Shown here piece by piece: positions 1 through 10,800 of a DNA stretch of 64,000 bases. The notes below the pieces were generated by a model. That model had not been told where the DNA came from. It did no database searches and worked only from the letters and a program-made list of their open reading frames with translations. Each line of letters begins with the position of its first letter. Position 1 is the first letter of the stretch. Position numbers and translations under genes: made by a program. Source of the stretch: Entoloma clypeatum. Its lineage: Eukaryota; Basidiomycota; Agaricomycetes; Agaricales; Entolomataceae. The stretch lies in NCBI GenBank assembly GCA_963565915.1, contig OY751496.1, forward strand, positions 124,001 to 188,000, read 5' to 3'.

Positions 1-472
1 GATTCAATGTTTGCTACTTTGTGAATACCTTCAAAATAACTTTGCAAATAATGCCAATCAAAAGAAGGTATTGCTACCTGGTTAAAAGCCCTGCTTCAGG
101 ACTCTTGGAATCTGCAATAATTATGTAATTCCCATAAAAATGATCAATATATGATCAAATTACTCCTTTTTTGGTCAACAATTTATATAGCAGTATACTA
201 GGGGTACAGTCCGCTTGACGTAGAGTAAACTACATTGATCTGAGGATCTATGTATGCAGGAAGAACAAGCGGCGCAAAGCTCCGTCGAGCTGATAAGTCC
301 TCGTGCCAGGACGGGGGAGTCTGTTATAAACAAACACATTAGTATGCGCACCCAAATATTCGGCCACGCGATACAAGAGCACTCCAACCTTGTGAGGTTG
401 GCCGTTAGCGGCGCTGGGGGGTGTCTGCGCCCTACCCACCAAAGAAGTGCCTGTGTGGTTCTTATCCTTCGA
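1..472. other. Flank or 3' untranslated end of the LINE; no gene seen
   Basis: This stretch lies beyond the stop codon of the minus-strand LINE ORF and probably includes its 3' untranslated region. The overlapping small reading frames are shadows. I could not place a poly(A) tail, which would appear as a T run on the plus strand, or a target-site duplication, so the LINE 3' terminus is undefined. Confidence 0.4.
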
Positions 473-3400
473 TCATGTTTGCTTGCCAGAGGGGGCTGCA
501 CCCCTTTGTACCCAGCGTGCTACCACGCGACTACCGCCAACGGTTGTGTTGGGCATTGGACGATCCCTAAAGGCAAAAGCCCCTGGGTTATCCATAATGA
601 ATTTCCCAAAGTTGTCCCACATGGGAGTGTTCCTCGAGAAGGTGGGCATGTCTGGGGGCCTAGTGGGGTGGTGCAGACATTTGTAGAGTACGTGGGCGAA
701 GTCCTCGACGGACCCTGAACCACAGTCACATTGTTCAACCTTGTTGCCAATATTGAACCTGAGTCTATAGTGGCCAATTGGGGCGTGACTGGTGAGGCCG
801 CGGACCATTTGAGCAGTGAGGGATTGGGAGTGACCCACATCCTTAAGCCATGTGCCGCCCTTGAGGTGAGACAGTTTCATTCTTTTGGCCCGAGCGTGGT
901 CTTGGCGTCTGACGCACGACCTCGGGAATTGGTAGTGACAGCCAACATACTTGGGGGACTGATACAGGTTGTTCCAGTCGCCTAGCATGTCATCCGTGAA
1001 TTGTTTCATATTGAAATTGAGGGATCTGGAGGCTGACTCGCCACACTCAATGTGTATTGAGGAGGCGAAGTTGTGCACTGCACGATGGGGTTCGAAACCA
1101 TGGTCCGAGCAATCAGGGACATGGTGAAAGAAGACCTTGGATTTCAGATCTGGTTCCTCAAACCAAGGGACCAGGTTACTGATGATAGTGAGCGCAGTTG
1201 CCTGCGAAGAGTGGAGGTCCGGGTCTGTGGCGCGCCGAATGGCGTTAACAGAGTCGGTGAATATGTGGATTTCTTCCAGTTGGGGGAGGCCCCCTAGCAG
1301 AGTGACCAGGTTGGAGAACCCATGTCCTATTGCTAAGGTTTCAGTGTCGTCAGAGACTGCGAGGCCACCAGCCGCCCAGTCTTTATTGATGGAGTACCCC
1401 ATGTGCCAGGTTTCCCAAGCTGCAACAGCTTGATGGCCCGACACAAGGGAGGGAACGGCCATGTCAGTGACAATGACAGTGGATTTGTTAGAGCAGCTGT
1501 TGGCATTGAACACCTTGTTAAGGGTGACGAGGCGTAACTTCCTGGCTTCGGCATGCTCCTTAGCGGTTTTGCCGCAGATGAGAGTGATGTCGTGGATGAT
1601 GCAGTCAGGGAATCATTTGAGGACGTGTTTTTCTGGCTCGTTGTAATTATTAAAGGGTGATAGGGGGACAGTCATGTTTGCATGGTATGCCCAGATATTG
1701 ACGAGGGGGGATTTAAGATTAAATATAAATTCCGGGGAGTACCATGGTCGTTTTGAGGGATCTTCCTCATCGCAGACCATGACGGTCATGTGCCGTGGTG
1801 CAAGAGAGTGCATATGGACACGGTTTCTGCAGGAGAGCTTCTTTAGGTGCAGATGCACCGGAGGCAAGCCGGCAAGAGATTCTACCGCCCCTGTGGGGGT
1901 GGTACGGAAGGCTCCCAGGATCCACAGGGCTGCGCGCCTCTGCACTCTGGAGATAGACTTGATGACACCCTTATTACGGGCGCCATCAAAGTTCCATAGA
2001 TTGGCCCCATATAGAGCGATCAGTAGAATACACGATCAATATAGGGTGCATTTGTGTTTGGGCGTGAGTCCTCGGACTGAGTTTCCCAGTGATAGTAAGG
2101 CTCCCATTGCGGAGAATGCCTTAGTGGCGTACCGTTTTGCATGCTCGGTGAAGAGGAGCTTACGGTCGAAGAAGAACCCCAGGTACCTCCAGAAGGTCTT
2201 GGGGACAAGGGGGGAGTCGCCTGTGAAGGGCGCATATCCTAGGTCAACTGGGGGGTTATCGTCACCATTCTTCCTGGAAAAATGGAACACCTCCGATTTA
2301 GAGTGTTTGAGGACAAGCCCAAGGGCTGTAGTCAACTCAAACAGACATTTGTATGCCTTTTTTAGTTTGGCGAGGTTTTCTTTCCACGTTTCAGACTGGA
2401 CTATAATGGTCCCATCATCTACGTAGGAAATGAGGCTAGCCTGCGATTGTTTGGCTTGAAACACGTACATCAGGGGGGCGAGATATATGAATGATAGCAC
2501 AGGGGAGAGGGCAGAGCCCTGACCTATGCCTATGTCCACAGAGAAGAGGTCTGAGAGGTCGTCCTCCCAGGCGTATTGAGTCTGTCTCCCTATTAGGTAG
2601 TTGGAGAAGAAGTCCACGACAGTGTCGGGGAACCCCATCCTATCTAATATGAGCACGATGACCGAGTGGTTTAGAGAGGGAAAGTATTGCGCCAAGTCAA
2701 TAGCAACAACACTGGTCTTGAGTTTCCTTGACCACCCCACACGAATGAGGTGGGTGAGAAATTGTCCGGCATCTTCAGTGGAGTTCTGACGAACCCCTCC
2801 AAATTGTCCTGGGTGTAACAGACCGTAGCGGGCGAGTTCCCATTGCAGTCTGTTAGCGATAGCTTTCTCAAATAGTTTGCCCAGGGTGTTTAGAAGCACG
2901 ATGGGGCAAAATGCTTTGGGAACGTCATACGCTGGCTTATTCGGTTTAGGAATAATGATGGTCATTGAGACTTTGAATGCGTCAGGCCAGAACCCTGCCA
3001 AGAGGCAAGCGTTCAGGATCCAGACGAACAGCTTCAAGATATGCTCATGTGCAATCAGGCACTTGAGGTGAGACCACGTAAGATGATCGGGGCCAGGGGC
3101 AGACCGGCTGGAACAGCCGGCCAGGGCCTGGAGGACCTCTTGCGATGAGAATGGAACCCAAGCCCTTTTTGGTTGAGGTTCAAGAGCATTGCACAATCTG
3201 TCAGGATCGACAGGGCGCGCTTCGGCAGACTGAAAAGACTTATGAAACACCTCACAAGTCTCGGAAGTCGTGGAGCAGGTCTCGCCTTCAAAAGTAATAG
3301 CCTCAGGAGAGGCATTCTTTCGTGGGCCGACCCAGGAGGTAAGGTCCCAGGGACACTTATTTTTGTTGGATACTTCGTCAATTTTCTTGTCAAAGAAGTT

Positions 3401-3710
3401 CCGTTTAGCGGTGCGAATGATTTTGTGCATGTCGCGCCAGTCTTGGTCTGTCTTATCCGAGTTGGAGTAGGTGCGCCACCCAGCCTTGCAGTCCTTATCC
3501 CACCAGCCCTTTGACCGGAACGAGTCCCGGGGAGAGCGAGAGAATTTGGTCCACTTGGCCAGGATGAGCTCCTGTACCTTCTGGGTAATGCTTGTGATGT
3601 CCTCCCTGGAGGCCGTAGCTGGGATAGGGATGGAGGATATGGATTCTGTAAGTGCAGACAGGAAATGAGTTTTCTCTTCCGAGTCAGGGACTATATGGTA
3701 GCGTTCCTTC
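473..3710 (-). pseudogene. 5'-truncated LINE ORF2 (reverse transcriptase + RNase H)
   Basis: One minus-strand frame holds a non-LTR reverse transcriptase, an RNase H domain and a C-terminal zinc-knuckle-like segment. Seen: a linker region, RT fingers and palm with PGPDHLTWSHLK, FRPIVLLN-like (here FCPIVLLN), GQFGG, the catalytic YVDD at about 2425-2440, then RNase H with IFTDS, and finally CDCGSGSVEDFAHVLYKC near 770-720. The frame is interrupted by two in-frame TGA codons (2036-2038 and 1613-1615), each where CGA would give a plausible Arg. The endonuclease domain that normally precedes the RT is absent; LINE-like sequence stops near 3700, where Gypsy-like sequence begins. The domain order EN-RT-RNase H suggests a Tad/I-type fungal LINE. 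It is a dead, 5'-truncated copy. Confidence 0.85.
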
Positions 3711-4060
3711 GCGTTTACGCCGACGACATCCTCATCTACTGCTCTTCCTCCATCGTTACCCTTCGACGAGCTCAGTACTGTGTCCGAGACACAACTCCGA
3801 CGTCGTCCGACCATTTCCACATCAACATGTCTCTCACAGAGATCTTTCCGAGGACCTCCACACCTCCGACCTCTTCTCTGACCTCCTGAAATTGGGACAC
3901 CTTATCCAACAAACGGCGGCGCAACACATACGTTGAAGCCACGTCCCTCCCCTTCATTGTTCATCCGCATTTCCGGAGTTCCGCTCCGGTCTCAGTCCTA
4001 CGTCCGACCTCCGATGGACTCCGACGAAGCTCCGACGTTTCACCTACTTAACAAGCGGGA
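3710..4060 (+). mobile_element. Remnant of a Gypsy reverse transcriptase (Gypsy-B-like)
   Basis: A plus-strand frame here reads VYADDILIYC, the core motif C of a Gypsy RT (Gypsy-B has IYLDDILIYS), and soon loses coherent coding. The stretch is rich in TCCG on the plus strand (for example around 3780-3860 and 3970-4040). This is the same oriented tetramer that fills Gypsy-B in its sense direction, so I assign the remnant to that family in plus orientation. Only the RT core is recognisable; boundaries are approximate. Confidence 0.55.
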
Positions 4061-4290
4061 GGTTCTGTAAGATGTGTTAGAGCCTCAGGAAGTATATCCC
4101 GATAGTGGTGCGGGAGTGCATAGTTCCTGTGTGGACGACCTGCTTTCGTGACTGGAGGTGGGGACAGTGGCAGTGGAGGGGGTGAAGGACAATGTATAAG
4201 AGGTGTTTCTACATTGTCCATATCATGAGATATAGAGGCCGATGAATTAGCTTCAAGATCCGCTTCATATGTTGACTCGGCAATCTGGTA
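4061..4290. other. No feature recognised
   Basis: Moderately G-rich spacer between the Gypsy remnant and the C2H2 fragment; I see no gene or repeat in it. Confidence 0.4.
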
Positions 4291-4527
4291 TCATGTTGAT
4301 TCGGACATGGCAAAGTGAGATAGAAAGTGACATACTTCATACAACCACCTTTCACAATCCCGTTTCTTGGTTCGACGCTGTGCTTCAATGGCCTCTGGTC
4401 GCTGTCGACGTTGCATGTTCGATAATTGTAGAAATTTGCGGTATTCGGAACATTTCTTCTGATGTAGTGCCAGAGCCGTGCGAGATTTAAAAGATCCACA
4501 GATGGAGTTCGAGCACAGGTAGGACAT
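4291..4527 (-). pseudogene. Fragment encoding a C2H2-like zinc finger
   Basis: A minus-strand frame starting at MSYLCSN (ATG at 4527) shows one C2H2-like finger: C..C in CSNSIC, then H and C in ALHQKKC, followed by a basic Gln/Arg-rich stretch (MQRRQRPEAIEAQRRTKKR). Fingers of this form open the transposase-associated proteins of several agaricomycete DNA transposons (Plavaka-type, from memory), but no transposase core follows and the frame ends at 4291. A short upstream exon beginning MARPHHL near 4590 is possible. Host gene fragment or transposon remnant cannot be decided. Confidence 0.35.
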
Positions 4528-4818
4528 GAGACAGAAGAAGACAATAATAACCAAGCAAGAGGATTGGAACAGGTGATGCGGTCTCGCCATTTGCAGAGAG
4601 TCAAACCAGATAAACCGGTTGGAATATATGTACAGAGTATAGGGGCATAGTTGATAATAATCTGTTGTCAGACTAAGGCGGGGAGTGAAAAAATGCATGA
4701 TTGGTTGTTGTTGCACATTGCATCTCTGATTGTTGTCGGTAAGCTATCAGTTAAATACGGACAAAAATTCAAGAGAGTGTACCTTGGTTACCCCTCTTCA
4801 ACATAAAGCTTCTGCCCC

Positions 4819-7800
4819 ATGGACAATGAAACGAGCCCTCCTCTCATGACAGAGCAGTACAAAAGACTGTATCTTGAATTAAGACAGGATGTCCAGAACC
4901 AAGAGTCTGGCCAAAAGAGACAGTGAGTTCATGGTTACTATCAAGTGACCCACGTTGGCATACAATCTTCAAGGCGGGTTACCACCAACAAACAGCTCAG
5001 TCGAGGGATCTCGCGAGTTGTTTCCCTCTTCCAGCCTGTCCGAGATATCGTATATGAAGCTGATCGATACTTGCTTGTGAAGGAAGACAATCTAGAAGCT
5101 GCCTTCCCAAACCTTGATGCTCTAAGTCCCAGTGAGCTTGAGAGAGCTAAACGCAGGTGGGCGTGTTTATCAAATGTACTGTGACTGTAACACCTCCGTG
5201 ACCTGGACTTTTCACATTGACAGCCTTCAACGTTCACACACCGCCTTTCAAAAGCTCTGTGCTCTTGTGCCTGGGTTTGAAAAGCAAATCGACCACTTTG
5301 AAGTTGACAAATGTGCCAGTTTCTTCAACGATGTTTGTATCCAGCACATTATCCAACTTTATCTCCCTCATCACTCCATCATAGCTCAACCATGGAGCAA
5401 ATGATGCCCGTGGAGATGATGTTTTCAAAGTGCGGAGTGCCATGGCAAATTGGCTCAATCAAATGGATCCACCAGCAATACCAACTCTCGAACCCGATAA
5501 CCGAGATGGTCGTGGTCTGCAGCATGACCTTACAGGGCGCTTGCTCTGTCCCCTGAAGTTTGACTGGGACGATGAAAAGTGAGTGTGTTCCCAAAGACAA
5601 CATCTGTCGCACTCACAAATCACAGTGTTTGTGCAAAACTTCGGTCCTTTGAGAAGGACTACGATTACACAACTTGTTTTTTCATTCGCGGCCTCTATCC
5701 AAACTTCACTGGCGATGCTGAGAACCTCGAAGAAGGTTTTCTAAAGGGAGGTTTGCTCATCAAGGTACAGTTCAATCATAACCAGCCTTTCAATGTGGGC
5801 TGACAGATAATTTAGATATACAAATTCATCTTCACATCACCAAGCTCTGCAAAAGGCGGTATTGACGAGAATACTGTGACGCCGCCACCGAGAAAGAGAC
5901 CCTGCTTCAGCCGACGTAATGTAACCCAAACCCTATCAATAAAGGAGGTCACACCCCGAACGATTGCATATGCGGCTGTAATGGTAAGTGCACTATCCTC
6001 CTTGTCTGTAGTCTAAACCTTAATCATTGCTCAATGCTCGCCTCCAGCTTCTATTTGCCCTCTCAGATGCCAGCCAATGGACACGAAAGCATAAAGGTTT
6101 CGACTACTCCGCTTTTTATGATTTCATTGTCAATTATTTCGAAGTACCTGAAGGCCCCGCTGCGAGGACTCACATCTGGCACCTCCTCAAGTGGTGGAAT
6201 CAGTGTGTACCAATCTATGTGGCTGTCGATGAACTAACTTTTTTTGTCAAGGCAAATTTTCCCCGAAGCCAACCTGGCAGCTGGTCAGTCTCCAAATGAC
6301 TCGTTGAAGAGACTTCAGGCTCAACGGGCAGCTCGTGAGGGTCGTGTTGAACATATTGCCAGATATGTCACACCATGTGCTTGTCACAGGAAGTGACTAT
6401 AAGTCACTATTACCATATATGTGAGTTTATGGTATAACCACGGACACATGACTTGTTTATGTATTGTTTGTACAATGGTCCGTGCGCATATTGGATTAGT
6501 ATAAATACCCATGTATTTAGTACGGTGAATCCTAACTTCTTGAACACCCCAGTTCTTTGAGTTAACTAACAAGCTAGTACAGCTTCTAGAATTTCTCTAG
6601 TTACTCTTAACCAGGTTAGTTGAGCTTCCTTCATGCCTTCGTACCGTTACATCTTGAGCGCCCTTTGGGCTGCCTATGTCGGTTACATCATTAGGTTATG
6701 GGCCCCGGCCCTAGCGCCGCATGCTCTCAGTATCTTAGCTTTTGCGCTATTATTGGCAGCATCCGCTTTGTATGCTAGCCTGGAGACTGGTTTCCTCAGT
6801 ATCGAATACATCGAGCTCGATGGTTCCCTTAACGGTGAACCTCGCAGCATTCGAGGTATTGAATGTACCTTTCAATGGGCCATTCTTGATCGATTACTTG
6901 AGAGAATCCCTGTTACAATGATCGTATCACGAGAACAAGTCCATATGGTGCCAATGGCACAGGGCTCAGTCCCTTCAGGTCTTGATGACAATGGACGCAT
7001 CGTTGCACGATGCAGGGTGTGTCGACAACTTGTTGTTGACAGTCAGCATTGCCCGAGGCATTGCATAGACAACACCACTTTTGACTACTCGTGTACTACA
7101 TGTGATGCAGGAACAGCCAGGACTCGAGTTCTAAACCGCAGACGGCGTAATCGCCGTGCTGAGGTACCTGTTGCGGTACCTACCCAAGATGGAGATCCCA
7201 CGGATCCTCTGCCCGTGTATGTTGATGATGGGACCATCCCTGAAGCACACGGGGCACCTCCTCTTTCGCCTCCGGCCTGACAAATTTGGTTGCCGGATAA
7301 TGACCCCTTAATTGAGGCGGCGAACAGAGCGAATGAAGTCATGCTCCCTATTCAGGGAGGATCTTGCACCTGTGGGCAACACAGCACTCAGGGCGCACAT
7401 GACGATTGGGTAGAACTAGTGATGGCATTTCATATGCTACCACTAGACCAAACAGAGAACGAAGAATGATGATCGACAAGGCAGCTCGTCTATTTATTTT
7501 CTGATGCGCTTTTTCGATATTTCATATGCTGATTCTATTTATGTTTCACAGCATCATCATGTCTTCAAACTCCAAACTCGACCTTGCTTCCTCCGTTCCC
7601 AAACTCACCACCACGAACTTCTCCATCTATCAGGAGAAAATGAGCGCCTACCTTAAGGCAGCTAAAGTGTGGAGGATCGTCACCGGCGATAAAAAGATCC
7701 CGGCGGACCCTAAAGAGACAGACTTCCAAGATAAGTTAAACACTTGGCATGAACAGGACGATCAGGCCCAAGGCCTAATTCAGATGTCCATTTCGGACTC

Positions 7801-10800
7801 TCTTGTCCATCACATCAAAGAAGCTAAAACCTCCAAGGAGATGTGGGACCTGATCGCCGCTAAACTGTCCACGGTCGGCCCGTCCACCGTCTTTGCTGAT
7901 TTTCAGCAACTCCTTCGCACCTCTCTTTCTCCCGCCAATCCTTTATCTGGCATCGATAAGATGCAGACCCTTTTTCAACGACTCGAGCACAACCATATAG
8001 ACATCCCCAAGTTCGTCCGGATCATGATGATCTTGAATGGACTGCCTCAGGGCTATGATGGTCTAGTTCACAGCATCCTTTTTGATGCGGTACACTATGT
8101 GGCGCCTGGCGGCAATCAGTCCACAGTACTCGAAATCGGGAAAGTAATCGAGCAGATACGCTCGGAATACTTCCGTAAAAACCCACACGCTCCACAGTCC
8201 CAAGGAGGCGCTCACGCGAACAAAATCTCTGCAGTAAAACGCGCTCGTCCCAATCCCCCGAAGTACCAGCCTCGCACTGGACCCTCTCAGGGATCTTCGG
8301 AAGGACCGGCTGCTAACCAGCAGCATTCGCATCAGCACTCCAAGCCCTGGAAAGGCAAGGGACGTGGAACTTCCGCCGGGAAGACCAAGGGCAAAGGACC
8401 CTGGAAAGGTAAAGAGAAGGCGCATTTTGCCTCCTCTGCCATGGATAGCGCCCCTGATGGGCAGCTTCCAATCCAGACCTTGCCCAGCACGGTCATTTAC
8501 GGAAATGGGTCTATCTTCACTCCGCACCCCTCATCATCCACCGATTGGAGGATAAGGAACAATCAATTGCTTGCGATCGGTAATATTCCTGGCCCAGGCC
8601 CTTTTACGGACCTGGATGGAGCGCGCACACTGGCTAACAGCATTGGTGTCCCTCCAACAGCTCAGAATCTAACTCGCCTCGTCGAGGTTCCTGCACTTCA
8701 ACGTAATGAAGCTGCAACGTCAAGGCCGCTCTCAGCGCCTCCGACAATGGACCCCCGGAATCACCGCATTCCGGTTTTCGAAGAAACGCCGAGTAGAATC
8801 AGCTGGGCCGATGAGATGGAGACAGAAGACATAGCCCCCACCATAAGGGGCTATTACGATGAAGGATACGTCGACGACTATATGGAGTATGAAGTTTCCC
8901 GTGGTGATGGAAACAACGACGACATGGGGTATGTTTCACATTCGACAGCACGTAAAATGCAGTTAACAAATACTTCACAGAAGCCTCTTTGGAGACGAGT
9001 GAATGGACGGCGGTCCAATGTATTTTTATCACCTGCTGTACACGCGCTTATAGCGCAAATAAATTCTCATTATGCGAATTGTGCTGAATGTAAGAAACAG
9101 AATCAATCCAATTGGATTCTTGATTCAGGTGCATCATTGCACTTTACTTATGATATCAATGATTTCATTGAGTATACCCCACTAAAAGATCGACAATCTG
9201 TGCAAATTGCACAGAAAGGTCACACTATTCAGATCCTTGGACAAGAAACGGTGTTGATTAATCACACCATCAAGAAAAACGGGCGAGAACAAAATAAAAT
9301 AACTCGTCTATCACCCATTTATTACATACCAGATTTAGACGTTCGTCTTTTATCTGTAGGCGAGATCCTTAAACAAGGAAATGAAATTAGCGGACGATTT
9401 AGTTCGATCGCGCTAAAGACCAATTCAGGTCTTCCTTTGTTTATGTGTTATCCTCATAAGGCAAATGAATCGATTTATTGGCTAAATGCCACGATCATTA
9501 AAGAGGAACGAATACACTTGGTTAGTCTTAGTGTCTCACAATCTGTTGATTATGACACCTGGCACAAGCGATTTGGACACCCTTCACATGAAGTACTATG
9601 ACATGCTTCTAAACATCTCAAAGGTTTCAATGGAGTGGACAAACCGTCCACTGAGCGACCCTGCAAAGGATGCGCTCTTGGAAAGATGCCTTCAAAATCT
9701 TTCCCACCATCTCAGACACGCGCTAAAGCACCTTTTGAGCTAATCCATTCGGATTTGAAGCAATTCAAAAAGGCGACTTATGGCAAATACAATTATTATA
9801 TCAGCTTTGTTGATGACTACATGTCACACGCCTGGATCTCTTTATTGAGACTAAAATCTGATGCACACTCTGCACTTCGTGATTTTAATGCCATGGTTAA
9901 AAACCAATTCAATACGACAATTAAAACTTGGCGTTTTGATGGCGGCGGTGAGTTTGTCCTTTTCCAAGCAGATATGCGTGAGATGGGAATCCAGGGTGAA
10001 GTTACTGTGCCGCACCAGCCACAACAAAACGGTCGTGCGGAACGTTTTAACAGAACTTTAATGGATAAAGCACTTGCTATGTTGCATGATGCTTGCCTAC
10101 CCGAAATATGGATTCAATTTGCGGTAGAACATGCACTTCACTTGTATAACCGAACTCCATTGAAAAGACATGGATGGCTTACTCCATATGAGTCCCTTAA
10201 AAAGGAAAAGCCTGATGTGTCGAACCTACACGTTTTTGGATGTGGTGCTTACGTCTTTCTTCCAAAAGAAATTCGTACTACCACCGCTAAATCCGAGCTG
10301 ATGATCTTCATCGGATTTAAAACTGGAACTAAAGGTTACCGGTTTATGCGGATGCCAAACAATGTGGTCTTCATAGGTGTCACAGCAATGTTTGATGAAC
10401 AGCTGTTTCCAAAATGTTCTACATTGAACAAAATACCTTCGATAACACAATACCATGATCCAACATCAGACGATATGGGAAACGATGATGTAAATGGACA
10501 TGATGGCCCGTCTGATTTACCAACCGACGATTTCCATTCGGAAAACAATGATGCACATGGTCCTGGCGGTTCACGTTACCTGTCTAATCCAGGAACCAAT
10601 GATGACAATCATAACCTCCCTGATACAAATAGCGACCAAACTGGTCAGCTTCCCGAAGGTTCCAGTCAGACTTCTGATGGAACAAACAGACAGGACACCG
10701 CTGAGAATCAGCAGTGGGTTCCCCGGACTCGCAATCCAGGGAAACGTGTGCACACAGATGCACCAAACGATGATCGTACCTTACCAGGAGATTATCGCCC

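Larger units (their letters stand above)
6615..7551 (+). other. Putative leader intron of Copia-1
   Basis: Donor CAG|GTTAGT at 6615 lies in the LTR. The acceptor ends at 7551 in a pyrimidine-rich context (CTGATTCTATTTATG then TTTCACAG), with CTGAT as a fitting branch point. The gag ATG (7559) is eight bases further. Splicing would remove the primer-binding site and the whole of ORF1, so ORF1 would come from unspliced and Gag-Pol from spliced RNA. This is inferred from sequence only. Confidence 0.5.

Noticed and set aside
254..1433. Plus-strand frames opposite the LINE RNase H region
   Set aside because: Shadows of the minus-strand domain, which shows real motifs and family resemblance.
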